Of a DNA stretch of 64,000 nucleotides, positions 28,997 through 39,895 are shown piece by piece. The translations under genes were made by a program, and so were the position numbers. Every line of letters begins with the position of its first letter. Positions within the stretch are counted from its first letter, which is position 1. Source of the stretch: Bacteroidales bacterium (GTDB lineage Bacteria; Bacteroidota; Bacteroidia; Bacteroidales; JAADJA01); the NCBI GenBank assembly GCA_016933115.1, contig JAFGBL010000172.1:1-64000 (forward strand), read 5' to 3'. Under the pieces are notes generated by a model. The model had not been told where the DNA came from. It saw only the letters and a list, made by a program, of their open reading frames with translations, and made no database searches.

Positions 28997-30214
28997 ATGG
29001 TCAAAATAATTCTGAAGTTGCTAAAGTCGGTTGCTAATCTTCTTTTGGGTACAATGGCCTTATTGATCCTGATATTTACCATCAAATACATTACATGCCC
29101 GGTTTTTACCTTTGAGAAGGCGCAACCTTTTTCAGGGAATAAAATTTACAATCCTTATGATGGAATTAAAAGCACCAATTGGCAAAAGGCTAATTTCCAG
29201 GTACAATCCTATGCCTGGTCAGGAATTACTTCTGGTAGGGGAAATACGAACCAGGAGATTTACGATGTATATAAAAGACTGGGATATGATGTAATAGCCA
29301 CCTCAGATTACCAAAAAATAAACCGGTTCAGAGAAGGTGACCCTTCTTATATTCCGGTATATGAACATGGTTATGGGATCAGGAAAAATCACCAGGTTCT
29401 GATCGGGGCAAAAAAAGTAATGTGGAAGGATTATCCTATATTTCAAACGATCCACAACAAACAAAACATACTCAACAATCTCAGGGAACAAAATGAGTTG
29501 GTTTATATCGCACATCCCAAACTGCGTGAAGGTTACCAACCTGAAGACATGGAACTGTTGTCAAATTATGATGGAATCGAGGTCCTGAATAATTACCGAA
29601 CTTCACTTGAGCACTGGGATGCTGCCTTATCTTCAGGGAAATATGTTACCATCCTTGGTAACGATGACGCGCATGATATTTCCAATCCCGACGAAATCGG
29701 CCATCACTGTACCTTCATCAATGCCCCAACCAATCGCCGTGAAGATGTTATTTCTGCCTTGAAAGCCGGAAGGTCGTTCGGTGCAAAGATTTACAGGCCC
29801 AATGGTGAATCGTTTGCTGATAAAATAGACCGTATCCGGATTTTACCCATAATCCAAAGTGTTGAAGTTAAAAACGATACTTTATTTATTGAATGTGATT
29901 CCGTAGCAACAGCGTTCAGGTTCTTAGGTCAAAATGGTAGGATATTGAAAACATCCGGACCATCTGCCTCAGCATCTTACCACATACAAGCAGAAGATCA
30001 CTATGTCAGGGCCGAAATCGAATTTCCGGGAAAATCCATTTTTTACCTGAATCCAATTGCACGATATGACAATAAATTCCCACATAACAATAACATCCCG
30101 GTGATCGACACCTTTAAAACATCTATCCTTCGCATTATCGGATTTGCTTCCCTGGTATTTATTTTCCTGAATATTCTTTTCCTTCGAAAAAGGATAAAAT
30201 CAGACAAGAAATGA
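28997..30214 (+). CDS. membrane-anchored PHP-type metal-dependent hydrolase
   Basis: A 405-residue protein with an N-terminal membrane segment (LLGTMALLILIFTIKYI), a central domain, and a second hydrophobic segment near the C-terminus (ILRIIGFASLVFIFLNILFL) followed by Lys/Arg residues. The central domain has PHP-like features: YAWSG, DVIATSDYQ, YIAHPKL, and a GNDDAHD cluster, which could bind two or three metals. The substrate is unknown. The start is set at the ATG at 28997 because a TTG at 28964 lies within the promoter element. Its stop overlaps the start of the glycosyltransferase gene by 4 bases, so they are coupled. Confidence 0.75.
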   Translation: MVKIILKLLKSVANLLLGTMALLILIFTIKYITCPVFTFEKAQPFSGNKIYNPYDGIKSTNWQKANFQVQSYAWSGITSGRGNTNQEIYDVYKRLGYDVIATSDYQKINRFREGDPSYIPVYEHGYGIRKNHQVLIGAKKVMWKDYPIFQTIHNKQNILNNLREQNELVYIAHPKLREGYQPEDMELLSNYDGIEVLNNYRTSLEHWDAALSSGKYVTILGNDDAHDISNPDEIGHHCTFINAPTNRREDVISALKAGRSFGAKIYRPNGESFADKIDRIRILPIIQSVEVKNDTLFIECDSVATAFRFLGQNGRILKTSGPSASASYHIQAEDHYVRAEIEFPGKSIFYLNPIARYDNKFPHNNNIPVIDTFKTSILRIIGFASLVFIFLNILFLRKRIKSDKK

Positions 30215-31773
30215 TTTCGGAACATTACAAGAAGAAGATATTCATTTTGATATCCGTTTCGGTTATTGTAAGAATTTTCCTTGCAAATTTTACCGAACTT
30301 GGAAATGACGAAGTATATTACTGGACCTATGCGCTTTATCCTGACCTGAGCCATTTTGATCATCCACCTATGGTTGGGTTTATGATCCAATTATTTTCGT
30401 TTAACCTGTTTTTCGAAAGCGAACTCTGGATCAGGTTGAGTTCCATCGTTTTGGGTTCGGTCAATATCTGGCTGATTTATCTGATCGGATCCAGAATTAA
30501 TGGAAACAGGACCGGGTTTTATTCGGCTGTTCTTTATGTTTCTTCGCTATATGGATCGGTCATTACCGGAATTTTCATTTTGCCCGATACGCCGCAAATG
30601 TTTTTTTGGGTGCTCAGCCTCTTCTATATTATTCAAATGGTCGAACCAAATAACCAAATAAAACAGTCAAATTTCCTGTTCATAGCTTTTGGGATTACCG
30701 CTGGCCTCGCCCTCCTATCGAAATACACTTCTATATTCCTATGGATTGGCGTCTTCATCTATGTGTTAATCTACAACCGGCAGAAACTGAAAACAGGCAT
30801 CCTTTATTTATCGGTCATGATATCGATATTAATCTTTCTACCTGTTATTTTGTGGAATTTTCAGAACGACTTCATCAGCTTTACCTTTCAGGGTGGCCGT
30901 GTTGCTATTTCTGATAAGAGTTTTTTCAGACCCGATTATTTTTTACTGGAAATCCTGGGTGAGTTCTTTTATAACAATCCAATTAACGTTGTAATTGTCA
31001 TTTTATCACTTTTTTCAATTGCAAAAAGAAGAATTCCAATAAATCCCCAAATTAAGATTTTACTTTCCATTGGATTGCCGTTGATTATAACTTTTCTGGT
31101 TATTTCCCTTTTCAAAAGAACCTTACCCCACTGGACGGCTCCGGGATACACCACACTTTTAATTGTAGCGGCTTATTATCTTGATATCAGCTACCAGGAA
31201 ATAACGAAAAAAGGAATTCTTCCTTCAATATTAAAATACTCCCTGTTGCTATTGGGTTTTGTGGTCATCCTCAGTTTTCTCCAGATTAATTTTGGTTTGA
31301 TCAGATTTGAAAATCCCAACAAAGTATCTGCCCAATCGCTTGGAAAAATGGACATCTCGTTGGATATTTATGGTTGGAGGCAAATCGGAACAAAATTCAC
31401 TTCAATTCACCAGCGGGATCAACAAAATGGAACATTTAAATCCAATACAATTATCAGCCACCGGTGGTTCCCTGCTGCCAATCTCGACTATTATGCGGCC
31501 AAACCAAACCAAATGAATGTGCTGGCGATCGGGTACATCAGTGCTATTCATAAGTATTACTGGATCAACTGGCAAAGGGGTGGGTTCCACCTGGGTATGG
31601 ATGCCTATTGTATCACCACAAGCCACGATTATTCGGATCCTGTGGTGGATTTCTCACAATTTTTTACGACAGTAGAGCCCTCGGATACCATCCGCATTGA
31701 GAGAGGTGGCAAACATGTGATGAATGCCTTTGTTTACCGGCTTACAGATATGAAAAGGCTTCCAAAATGGTAA
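30211..31773 (+). CDS. GT39-type (ArnT/PMT-like) membrane glycosyltransferase
   Basis: A 520-residue polytopic protein of about ten membrane helices. The first loop has the acidic motif ELGNDEVYYWTYALYPDL followed by FDHPPMVGF; the DE and DHPP motifs mark ArnT/PMT-like transferases that use polyprenyl-linked sugar donors at the outer face of the inner membrane. The C-terminal 150 residues are probably periplasmic. Acceptor and sugar are unknown. Coupling with the PHP-type membrane protein suggests the two act on the same envelope glycan or lipid. Confidence 0.82.
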   Translation: MISEHYKKKIFILISVSVIVRIFLANFTELGNDEVYYWTYALYPDLSHFDHPPMVGFMIQLFSFNLFFESELWIRLSSIVLGSVNIWLIYLIGSRINGNRTGFYSAVLYVSSLYGSVITGIFILPDTPQMFFWVLSLFYIIQMVEPNNQIKQSNFLFIAFGITAGLALLSKYTSIFLWIGVFIYVLIYNRQKLKTGILYLSVMISILIFLPVILWNFQNDFISFTFQGGRVAISDKSFFRPDYFLLEILGEFFYNNPINVVIVILSLFSIAKRRIPINPQIKILLSIGLPLIITFLVISLFKRTLPHWTAPGYTTLLIVAAYYLDISYQEITKKGILPSILKYSLLLLGFVVILSFLQINFGLIRFENPNKVSAQSLGKMDISLDIYGWRQIGTKFTSIHQRDQQNGTFKSNTIISHRWFPAANLDYYAAKPNQMNVLAIGYISAIHKYYWINWQRGGFHLGMDAYCITTSHDYSDPVVDFSQFFTTVEPSDTIRIERGGKHVMNAFVYRLTDMKRLPKW

Positions 31774-31901
31774 TCCAACCAAAAATCTCCATTGTTAAAA
31801 TGGCGGTGATTACATATACTTCAACGGATACCAACTTTAGTCGATTTCCTCTTCAAGTCATTTAAAATGTTAATTGGGTGTTTTGAAATGTGAGGTAAAG
31901 C

Positions 31902-34859
31902 CTACAATTTTTTCTTCACTTCCACTTCTTCGTAGCCTTCAATAATGTCGCCAACCTTGATATCATTGTAATTTTCAATATTCAAACCACATTCATAACC
32001 AGACTTCACCTCCTTCACGTCGTCCTTAAATCGTTTAAGCGAGCCGAGCATTCCGGTATACACTACGATACCATCACGAATAACACGTACTTTTGTGTTT
32101 CGGGTAATGGTGCCGTCAAGAACCATACAACCTGCAATGGTACCAACTTTTGTTATCTTAAAAGTTTCACGCACCTCTATATTACAAACGATCTTCTCCT
32201 CGATCACCGGAGACAACATACCTTCGATAGCGGCTTTGATCTCTTCAATTGCCTGGTAAATAATGGAGTATAGCCGAATATCGATCTGCTCCTGCTCGGC
32301 CAGTTTCCGGGCTCCAACAGAGGGCCTTACCTCGAAAGCAATAATAATGGCATCGGAGGCAGAAGCAAGCATAACATCTGTTTCAGTTACCTGACCTACC
32401 GACTTATGAATAATATTGACCTGAACCTGTTCATTGGATAATTTTAACAGTGAATCGGATAAAGCTTCCACCGAACCGTCTACATCGCCTTTAACAATGA
32501 TGTTCAGCTCTTTAAAATCCCCAATAGCGATCCTACGCCCGATTTCATCCAGTGTAATGTGTTTTTGGGTTCGGATACCCTGCTCCCGCTGAAGTTGTTG
32601 TCTTTTGGTAGAAATCGCCTTGGCTTCCCTTTCATCGGACATAACCTTGAAACTGTCACCAGCTTGCGGAGCACCATTTAAACCGAGCAACAACAATGGA
32701 GTTGATGGCCCAGCGATGGTAATCCTTTGATTTCTTTCATTGTACATGGCTTTCACTTTTCCGTATGTAGAGCCGGCCAAAACCACATCTCCCATATTCA
32801 AAGTTCCCTCCTGAACAAGGATCTTGGCAACATATCCACGGCCTTTATCGAGTGAACTTTCGATTACCGTACCATAGGCCGGTTTATCCGGATTTGCTTT
32901 CAGATCGAGCATTTCCGCTTCGAGCAAAACCTTCTCCAGTAATTCGTCGATATTGATTCCCTGCTTGGCAGAGATTTCCTGGCTTTGATACTTTCCGCCC
33001 CAATCTTCCACCAAAATATTCATCTTTGAAAGTTCTTCTTTAATCTTTTCCGGGTTAGCGGAAGGTTTATCAATTTTATTGATGGCAAAAACGATGGGGA
33101 CACCCGCTGCCTGAGCGTGGTTGATGGCTTCTTTGGTCTGTGGCATTACATTATCATCCGCAGCGACCACAATAATAGCCACATCAGTAACTTTAGCACC
33201 CCTTGCACGCATGGCCGTAAATGCCTCATGACCCGGAGTATCCAGGAATGTAATTTTACGTTCATCGGGTAACTGTACTTCGTAAGCACCGATGTGCTGC
33301 GTGATACCTCCTGCTTCCCCTGCTACAATGTTACTTTTTCTGATATGATCGAGCAACTTGGTTTTTCCATGATCCACATGACCCATCACAGTTACAATCG
33401 GAGCCCTGGGTTGCAATTTACTTTCATCCTCTTCTATCATTTCCTCCTCTTCCGTATGAACAACTTCGGCACTCACAAATTCGACGGTATAACCGAACTC
33501 TTCGGCCAACAATGAAAGTGTTTCTGCATCAAGCCTTTGGTTGATTGAAACGAAAAGGCCCAATGACATACATGTTGAAATAATTTCATTGACCGGAACA
33601 TTCATCATATTTGCCAACTCATTGGCAGTGACAAATTCCGTGACTTTCAGGACACTTTTATCCTGTTCGATTTTTTCAAGCTCTTTTTGCCTTTGCTGAC
33701 TGATGGTTTGCCGTTTTTCCCTTCTGTACTTGGATGTTTTCGATTTGCCTGTACCAGTCAGTTTGGCAAGGGTTTCCTTTATCTGTTGCTGAACATCTTC
33801 TTCTGAAATTTCAGGTCTTTCTCTTTCTTTCCGACCCTTTTTATCCCTGAACTTGGGTTTTTGCTTATCGGTTTTTTCTTCCTTTTCTTTTGCTTCAGGA
33901 GCATCCTGCTTTTTATGTATCCGCTTGCGTTTTCTCCTTTTACTGGATATATCCTCATCCTTGGATGATGCGACCGGTTTTTTCTCCGTCTTTTTCCTAT
34001 CGGGAGGCAATTCAATTTTATCGAGGATTTTGGGGCCTTCCAGTTTTGTCACTTCTGTTTTGATGAAATTTTCTCTGGTTGCCTCTTGTTCCTTAGGTTT
34101 TTCTTTCGGTTTTTCAGGTTCTTTTGCAACTACTTCCTTTTCGGGAGTTTTTTCTAGCACAGTTTTTTCTTCTTTCTTTTCTGGCCTGGTCTTTTGTTCT
34201 GTTGAACCCTTTTCCTTTTTACGCCTATCTTCCCTTTCTCTTTTCTTTTGCTCTGATGTTTTCCTCGGAGGCTTGGTCCGCATATTGATCTTATTCAAAT
34301 CAATTTTCCCAATAACTCTGGGTTGTGTAATATCACCCTCTGCTTCTGCTGGTTCTTTTTCTTCTGTTGCTTCTTTTTCTTCTTTTACTGCTTCAATTAC
34401 CTGCTCCGACCCGGGTTTCTCCGGTATTTCCTTTTCTTCAACTTTTTCAGGATCAGGTTTTGCAGCTTTCATCTTTTCAGCTTCAACTTCTTCCTTCTGC
34501 TCCTTTAATTCTTTTTCTTTGGCCCTGAGTTCTTCTTTGGACAGAGAAATTTCCTTGATAAAGACTTCGTCAAATTCGTCTTCGGAATCAATATCCTTAT
34601 TCTGATCAATTTTATCTTCAATGGAAATAGTATGATGGTCAGAATAATCGAGGCCTATTTTTTTTGCTTCTTCCTTTACTGTTTTCTGAGATTGAAATTC
34701 ACGATCAAGCAAATCATACATTTCCGGTGAAAGTTTTGCATTTGGACTGTTGGAAATCTCAATCCCTTTTTTCATGAGAAATTCAACTATCGTTGTGAGT
34801 CCGACATTGAATTCCCGGGCTGCTTTACTAAGTCTTATAGGTCTTCCCGTTTCTGCCAT
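31902..34859 (-). CDS. infB: translation initiation factor IF-2
   Basis: A 985-residue IF-2. The N-terminus has an IF2_N segment ([24 protein letters not shown], seen in two halves), then a long Lys/Glu-rich linker (roughly residues 90-400), a second IF2_N, and the GTPase core with GHVDHGKT near residue 490, DTPGHEAF, and NKIDKP. The C-terminal domains that bind fMet-tRNA are complete. The linker's codon bias produces a 250-residue open frame on the other strand that is not a gene. It is the third gene of the rimP-nusA-infB operon. Confidence 0.97.
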   Translation of the reverse strand: MAETGRPIRLSKAAREFNVGLTTIVEFLMKKGIEISNSPNAKLSPEMYDLLDREFQSQKTVKEEAKKIGLDYSDHHTISIEDKIDQNKDIDSEDEFDEVFIKEISLSKEELRAKEKELKEQKEEVEAEKMKAAKPDPEKVEEKEIPEKPGSEQVIEAVKEEKEATEEKEPAEAEGDITQPRVIGKIDLNKINMRTKPPRKTSEQKKREREDRRKKEKGSTEQKTRPEKKEEKTVLEKTPEKEVVAKEPEKPKEKPKEQEATRENFIKTEVTKLEGPKILDKIELPPDRKKTEKKPVASSKDEDISSKRRKRKRIHKKQDAPEAKEKEEKTDKQKPKFRDKKGRKERERPEISEEDVQQQIKETLAKLTGTGKSKTSKYRREKRQTISQQRQKELEKIEQDKSVLKVTEFVTANELANMMNVPVNEIISTCMSLGLFVSINQRLDAETLSLLAEEFGYTVEFVSAEVVHTEEEEMIEEDESKLQPRAPIVTVMGHVDHGKTKLLDHIRKSNIVAGEAGGITQHIGAYEVQLPDERKITFLDTPGHEAFTAMRARGAKVTDVAIIVVAADDNVMPQTKEAINHAQAAGVPIVFAINKIDKPSANPEKIKEELSKMNILVEDWGGKYQSQEISAKQGINIDELLEKVLLEAEMLDLKANPDKPAYGTVIESSLDKGRGYVAKILVQEGTLNMGDVVLAGSTYGKVKAMYNERNQRITIAGPSTPLLLLGLNGAPQAGDSFKVMSDEREAKAISTKRQQLQREQGIRTQKHITLDEIGRRIAIGDFKELNIIVKGDVDGSVEALSDSLLKLSNEQVQVNIIHKSVGQVTETDVMLASASDAIIIAFEVRPSVGARKLAEQEQIDIRLYSIIYQAIEEIKAAIEGMLSPVIEEKIVCNIEVRETFKITKVGTIAGCMVLDGTITRNTKVRVIRDGIVVYTGMLGSLKRFKDDVKEVKSGYECGLNIENYNDIKVGDIIEGYEEVEVKKKL

Positions 34860-34926
34860 TAAACTATTAAAGTTTATATATGTATTTAAAATTAAGGGGC
34901 TAAAATACTATTTATTTGGTTCCCCA

Positions 34927-36162
34927 TTATTCAAATTCTTCTCTTAAAATTCTGACCACCTCTTTGACCGTTTCTTCTTCCAGGTCGGTTCGCTTAACCA
35001 AATCTCCGATACTCAAATCCAAAACACTTTTAGCTGTATCGCAGCCAATAGCCTTGAACTCATCAATGATCCACTGATCGATTTCATCAGAAAACTCCTG
35101 TATATCCACATCTTCAGAATCAACATCAGTCTCGCGGTAGACATCAATTTCATAACCCGTCAGTTTTCCAGCAAGCTTAATATTGAAGCCTCCTTTCCCG
35201 ATAGCCAGTGAAACCTGATCCGGTTTCAGATAAACTTCGGCCTTTTTTTCAGCCTCAAGGATATTAATGGATGAAATTTTGGCCGGGCTAAGTGCACGTG
35301 TAATATACAACGAAGAATTATTCGTAAAATTGATCACATCAATGTTTTCATTCTTCAATTCCCTGACAATACCGTGAATACGTGACCCTTTCATCCCAAC
35401 GCATGCACCTACGGGGTCGATCCTGTCGTCGTAGGATTCTACGGCTATTTTTGCCCTTTCACCAGGTACCCTGACGATATTCTTTATCGTGATCAAACCG
35501 TCGAATACCTCAGGAACTTCTGATTCGAACAACCTTTCGAGGAAAACCGGGGATGTTCTGGATAAAATAATGGCCGGCGTATTGTTTCTCATTTCTACCT
35601 TCGAGACTACGGCTCTGATGGTATCACCTTTCCTGTAAAAATCGGTCGGAATTTGTTCCGATTTTGGTAAAACAAGTTCAATTCCTTCATCGTCCAATAC
35701 CAGGATTTCCTTTTTCCAAACCTGGTAAACCTCACCGGTAATGATTTCCCCGATCTTTTCCTTGTATTTCTTATAAACGTTATCCTTTTCGTACTCCTGT
35801 ATTTTCGACATCAGGTTTTGCCTGATGGTTAATATTTCACGCCTTCCAAAATCAATCATTTTGATCTCTTCCGAAACCTCTTCACCCACTTCAAAATCCG
35901 GTTCAATTTTTATAGCCTCGGAATAAGCAATCTGCAAATTCTCATCCTCAATGGCCCCATCTTCCACTATCTCCCTGTTCCTCCAGATTTCCAAATCTCC
36001 TTTATCAATATTTACAATGATGTCGAAGTTGTCGGCACTACCATATTTTTTCGACAGCATATGCCTGAATACATCCTCCAGGATGCGCATCATTGTTTCT
36101 CTTTCGATATTTTTGAATTCCTTGAATTCTGAAAATGTTTCGACAAGATTAATATGTTCCAT
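34927..36162 (-). CDS. nusA: transcription termination/antitermination factor NusA
   Basis: A 411-residue NusA. In order: an RNA polymerase-binding N-terminal domain, an S1 domain (GEIITGEVYQVWKKEILVLDDEG), and two KH domains (VGACVGMKGSRIHGIVREL and SLAIGKGGFNIKLAGKLTG). The C-terminal acidic segment is short and lacks the two helix-hairpin repeats of the E. coli form, as expected outside the gamma-proteobacteria. It lies between rimP and infB. Confidence 0.97.
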   Translation of the reverse strand: MEHINLVETFSEFKEFKNIERETMMRILEDVFRHMLSKKYGSADNFDIIVNIDKGDLEIWRNREIVEDGAIEDENLQIAYSEAIKIEPDFEVGEEVSEEIKMIDFGRREILTIRQNLMSKIQEYEKDNVYKKYKEKIGEIITGEVYQVWKKEILVLDDEGIELVLPKSEQIPTDFYRKGDTIRAVVSKVEMRNNTPAIILSRTSPVFLERLFESEVPEVFDGLITIKNIVRVPGERAKIAVESYDDRIDPVGACVGMKGSRIHGIVRELKNENIDVINFTNNSSLYITRALSPAKISSINILEAEKKAEVYLKPDQVSLAIGKGGFNIKLAGKLTGYEIDVYRETDVDSEDVDIQEFSDEIDQWIIDEFKAIGCDTAKSVLDLSIGDLVKRTDLEEETVKEVVRILREEFE

Positions 36163-36183
36163 TTTATTTAATAGGTTAATTTT

Positions 36184-36630
36184 TCATTTAAATAATATTT
36201 CGGGCTTCGCGGCCTTTATCAGGTCATATGGAATAACTGCTTTCATAACCTCTTTCGATTTCCTGCCCTGGCTACGCTCAATTTCAATCTCCGTATCATT
36301 AACCGCTAAAAGTTTCCCTTTAAATTTCTCTCCATCAGCAAGCTCCACCTTAATGTCCCGATTTATGTATTTTTTATATTGCCTGAGCATTTTAAAAGGT
36401 TTATCCAATCCAGGCGAACTTACACGTAATTCAAAGTCCTCAGCCTCCCTGTCGAAGTTCGATTCGATGAACCTGCTGATCCTCACGCACTCACCAATAC
36501 TGATGCCCTGATCTCCATCCACAAAAACATCAATAATGTTTACAGAGGATACATCCACATCTACCAGGAACTTATCTGTCCCGGCAAGATGCTCATTCAA
36601 CATATTTTCAATTTTCTCTTTATTTAACAT
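36184..36630 (-). CDS. rimP: ribosome maturation factor RimP
   Basis: A 148-residue RimP needed for 30S subunit maturation, with an N-terminal alpha-beta domain (NIIDVFVDGDQGISIGECVRISR, and the ELRVSSPGLDKPFK signature) and a C-terminal Sm-like domain. It is the first gene of rimP-nusA-infB, the conserved order, with a 21-base gap to nusA. A GC-rich hairpin lies 14 bases before its ATG. Confidence 0.93.
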   Translation of the reverse strand: MLNKEKIENMLNEHLAGTDKFLVDVDVSSVNIIDVFVDGDQGISIGECVRISRFIESNFDREAEDFELRVSSPGLDKPFKMLRQYKKYINRDIKVELADGEKFKGKLLAVNDTEIEIERSQGRKSKEVMKAVIPYDLIKAAKPEILFK

Positions 36631-36643
36631 GTTATCAAAGAAA

Positions 36644-36663
36644 GAGGGGACTTATGCCCCCTC
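36644..36663 (-). promoter_or_regulatory. hairpin in the rimP leader
   Basis: GAGGGG (36644-36649) and CCCCTC (36658-36663) form a 6-bp stem with an 8-base loop, ending 14 bases before the rimP start codon in the transcript. It could affect translation; no family match is known to me. Confidence 0.45.
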
Positions 36664-37142
36664 AACTTTAATTTCCTATCTATGGCCGCCGTTTGCGTAA
36701 AGATTTCTTTTTAAAATGCGGTGCAAAGATAATATTTTTCTTTAACCTACAAATCTTTTACAGCAATATTTCGGAAATAAAAGAATCTTTTAAGAAGAAT
36801 TTTAAATTGACTCCTAAAATTCACTCAAGTAGAATTAAAAATTAAATGCACCCAATGGATTGTAAACTACTTACAACTAAATATTTGTAGAAATCATAAT
36901 GTATCTGCACCCAGGCAAGCGAAATTGTGATCGGTCAAAAAAAAAGGCCATTGGCTTATTAAAATTGGTTCATCCAAATTACGCATGCGGAACAGCGTTA
37001 CTTGTAAAACGATCGCTTTAACTGTGTTATAGCTGATTCGCTTTCGCGTAACTTAAGAGGAGCAAAGGATTAACCCTGATTCTATCTCAATGGCTATCGA
37101 CCAAAGCATTAGTACGTGCCTTTTCTAATGTTAAATCCGGGT
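36664..37142. other. non-coding region between rimP and an outer-membrane protein gene
   Basis: About 480 bases. Besides the rimP promoter, I see a minus-strand weak hairpin plus T9 run near 36942-36966 (AAGCCAATGGCC followed by T residues) that may end the outer-membrane gene transcript. No tRNA, repeat or convincing open frame was found in the rest. Confidence 0.5.
36724..36753 (-). promoter_or_regulatory. promoter of rimP-nusA-infB
   Basis: On the minus strand TTTG (36753-36750), an 18-base spacer, then TATCTTTG (36731-36724) followed by CACC. This is a near-perfect Bacteroidota promoter and puts the transcript start near 36717. Confidence 0.7.
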
Positions 37143-37712
37143 TTAAGGTAATTTAAAGCTTGCACCAATGGTCAAATAACCAAGACCATATCCCAATTCT
37201 CCAAAGACTCCGAAATTATCCGAAAAGAAGTAACGGCATCCTGCATAAACACCAATTAATGGATTGGTATTATTATCAGTATATTGGGTAGGTTCTGCAT
37301 TGAAGTTGGGCGAATAATACTTATAGGTTTCAAATCGAAGTCCGAGAGCAAGACCTGCATACAAATCAACCTTTTCATTTTCTATTAAGCGGGGATGAAG
37401 TGTACCACGGGCAGCGACTATAAAATCGGACCAGGACCATTCATAGTTATAATTGGAATATGACCAATCATATTTCGCTGATTTCCACCCCACTGTTCCT
37501 CCCAGTGAAATTACACCAACATCCTCAATATCCCAAACTCCCTTTTCAGCACTCAAAGTTATAGCAGGGAACGAAGAAACATTGTATCCATAGCTGTACC
37601 AACCGAATCCAAGTCCGAGATTGGCAGCAAATGTTTCTTTTTTAAATGCCTGGGCATAAATTAGTGAAGATAACATAACAGCAATAAAGGCAACAGCAAT
37701 ATTCTTTTTCAT
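37143..37712 (-). CDS. hypothetical outer-membrane beta-barrel protein
   Basis: A 189-residue protein with a signal peptide (MKKNIAVAFIAVMLSSLIYAQ). The body alternates polar and hydrophobic residues with many Tyr/Trp/Gly, including AANLGLGFGWYSYGYNV and YAGLALGLRFETYKYYS, consistent with an eight-stranded barrel. It ends in LTIGASFKLP. It is downstream of transketolase but 124 bases away, so probably has its own promoter. The function is unknown. Confidence 0.72.
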   Translation of the reverse strand: MKKNIAVAFIAVMLSSLIYAQAFKKETFAANLGLGFGWYSYGYNVSSFPAITLSAEKGVWDIEDVGVISLGGTVGWKSAKYDWSYSNYNYEWSWSDFIVAARGTLHPRLIENEKVDLYAGLALGLRFETYKYYSPNFNAEPTQYTDNNTNPLIGVYAGCRYFFSDNFGVFGELGYGLGYLTIGASFKLP

Positions 37713-37836
37713 AGGGTCAATTTTTAGAAATTTTCCAATCTACAAATACAAAATTAACCTTTAGTGATATAAATAACCTTTAAAAGCAAAAGGTTAACAT
37801 ATATTTAACACCTGTAATTTTGCATGTGAATATTGC

Positions 37837-39873
37837 CTACACGAATTTCTCAAGAAACTTAACCACCTCTGCTTTAACGGATTCTCCGTAAAATCCGAAT
37901 TGCACATCAAGTATTTTGTATGGCGCCGAAAAACCGAAATGATCCAGGCCAAAAACGGTACCGTTTTTACCTGCCAGCCCTTCCATGGTAACTGGTAAAC
38001 CTGCAGTAAGTGCAAAAACCGGAATATCAGAAGGGATTACATTTTCCTGGTATGATCTATCCTGCAACCTGAACAATCCCTCCGATATCGCTGAAGTTAC
38101 CTGCACTTTATAACCCATATTCTGTAATAATTCTGCTGCTTCCACCAGGGTGCTGACTTCAGAACCACTTGCAACCAGAATTACATCAGGTTTGCCTTCT
38201 GCTTTCTGAACGATGTAACCGCCATTTTCTGCTTGTTTCGCTATCTCAAAACGATCAGCCGTAGATGATGCCGGCAGGTCATTTATATTCTGGCGTGAAA
38301 GAATTAAACCGGTGGGTGTATCGTGGTTCTCAACCGCTATTTTCCAGGCTATAGCTGTTTCGGCTGAGTCCGCCGGACGAAGCACCAGCATGCTGTTTTT
38401 GCCTTTGTGGTTTTTAAGTTTTTCCATCAAACGGATCTGTGCCTCCTGTTCAACAGGCTGATGTGTCGGGCCGTCCTCTCCTACCCTGAAGGAGTCGTGG
38501 GTCCAAACATACTTAACAGGCAACTGCATGAGGGCAGCCAAACGGATGGCCGGTTTCATAAAATCAGAAAAGGCGAAGAATGTTCCGCAAACCGGGATGA
38601 GGTTGGTTAATGCCATGCCATTGGCAATTGAAGCCATGGTGAGCTCCGAAACGCCGGCATGCAAAAAGGCACCGCTGAAATCACCTTTGACAATGGGTTT
38701 GTTCTTTTTGAGGAAACCGTCGGTTTTATCGCTATTGGCAAGGTCGGCCGACATCACCAGCATGTTATCAAATGTCGTTGCAAATTCGCCCAAAACCTTG
38801 GAGGAAGCAGTACGTGTTGCAATGTTCGATTTGAATTCGATCTTACTGTAATCGATCGCCGGAATTTGGCATGATAATATATTTTCCAGTTTCGTCGCTA
38901 AGCCTGGGTTTTCCTTTTTCCAGATTTCAAATTCCTCCTTTTTTACTTTCACCTTTTCTCTTTTCCGGTCCAGGGCAGCCTGGTAAACTTCCTTTGTCTC
39001 AGGAAAAACAGCAAACGGGTCAATTGGATCGCCACCCAAATTCATTATGGTTTTTTCAACCGATCCCCCTGCCGCACTTAAAGGCTGTCCATGCGTCGAC
39101 ACTTGCCCTTCGAAACTTTCGTTGTTTTTTTTCAGGGCACCTTTTCCCATAGTGGTTTGCCCGATGATCAACACCGGTTTTTCCTTTTCCTGCTCAGCTT
39201 TTATAAGAGCACCGCGGATTTCATCTGGATTATTGCCGTTTATGGCAATCACCCGCCAGCCCCATGCTTCATATTTAGCTGCAGTGTTTTCATGCGTCAC
39301 AGCATCCACTTTCGTTGACAACTGTACTTCATTGGCATCATAGAACATCACAAGATTATTAAGCCCCAGGTAACCTGCGATTCGTCCCGTTCCCTGTGAA
39401 ACTTCCTCCTGAATACCGCCATCAGAAATAAAAGCATAAGTTTTGTGTGCCATCCATTCACCGAATCGGGCAACCAGAAACCTTTCAGCAATGGCTGATC
39501 CAACAGCCATGGCATGTCCCTGACCCAAAGGGCCTGAAGTATTTTCAATACCCCGCTCTGCATCAAGCTCAGGATGTCCCGGAGTAGGGCTTTGCCACTG
39601 ACGGAAATTCATCAGATCGTCTGTTGTGTATGTACCAACCAGATGTAATACCGAATACAACATGGGTGACATGTGTCCAGGATCCAAAAAGAACCGGTCG
39701 CGGAACGGCCAGTTCATATCATCGGGATTGAAATTTAAAAATTCCGTGTAAAGTAAATTGATAAAATCGGCTCCGCCCATGGCACCACCGGGATGGCCTG
39801 ATTTAGCTTTCTCAACCATCGCTAGGGCCAGTACCCTGATATTGTTTGCAGCTTTTGTTAAAATGGCATTGTC
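37837..39873 (-). CDS. tkt: transketolase
   Basis: A 678-residue transketolase joining N-terminal, middle and C-terminal domains. It has KSGHPGGAMGGADF, the TPP region as SDGGIQEEVSQGTGRIAG with DAN (Ser replacing the usual Gly of GDG), EDGPTHQPVEQ, and the C-terminal FGFSAPYKIL. It moves two-carbon units in the pentose phosphate pathway and supplies erythrose 4-phosphate for the neighbouring PdxB step. An ATG at 39918 in frame would overlap pdxB and adds 15 non-conserved residues, so I take MDNAILTKAANN at 39873. Confidence 0.94.
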   Translation of the reverse strand, partial: DNAILTKAANNIRVLALAMVEKAKSGHPGGAMGGADFINLLYTEFLNFNPDDMNWPFRDRFFLDPGHMSPMLYSVLHLVGTYTTDDLMNFRQWQSPTPGHPELDAERGIENTSGPLGQGHAMAVGSAIAERFLVARFGEWMAHKTYAFISDGGIQEEVSQGTGRIAGYLGLNNLVMFYDANEVQLSTKVDAVTHENTAAKYEAWGWRVIAINGNNPDEIRGALIKAEQEKEKPVLIIGQTTMGKGALKKNNESFEGQVSTHGQPLSAAGGSVEKTIMNLGGDPIDPFAVFPETKEVYQAALDRKREKVKVKKEEFEIWKKENPGLATKLENILSCQIPAIDYSKIEFKSNIATRTASSKVLGEFATTFDNMLVMSADLANSDKTDGFLKKNKPIVKGDFSGAFLHAGVSELTMASIANGMALTNLIPVCGTFFAFSDFMKPAIRLAALMQLPVKYVWTHDSFRVGEDGPTHQPVEQEAQIRLMEKLKNHKGKNSMLVLRPADSAETAIAWKIAVENHDTPTGLILSRQNINDLPASSTADRFEIAKQAENGGYIVQKAEGKPDVILVASGSEVSTLVEAAELLQNMGYKVQVTSAISEGLFRLQDRSYQENVIPSDIPVFALTAGLPVTMEGLAGKNGTVFGLDHFGFSAPYKILDVQFGFYGESVKAEVVKFLEKFV

Positions 39874-39895
39874 CATTTGCAATCTCTTTGAATTA

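Noticed and set aside
33853-34605. 250-codon plus-strand open frame rich in Ser/Phe
   Set aside because: It is the complement of the Lys/Glu-rich linker of infB; the composition is an artefact of AAR and GAR codons on the real strand.
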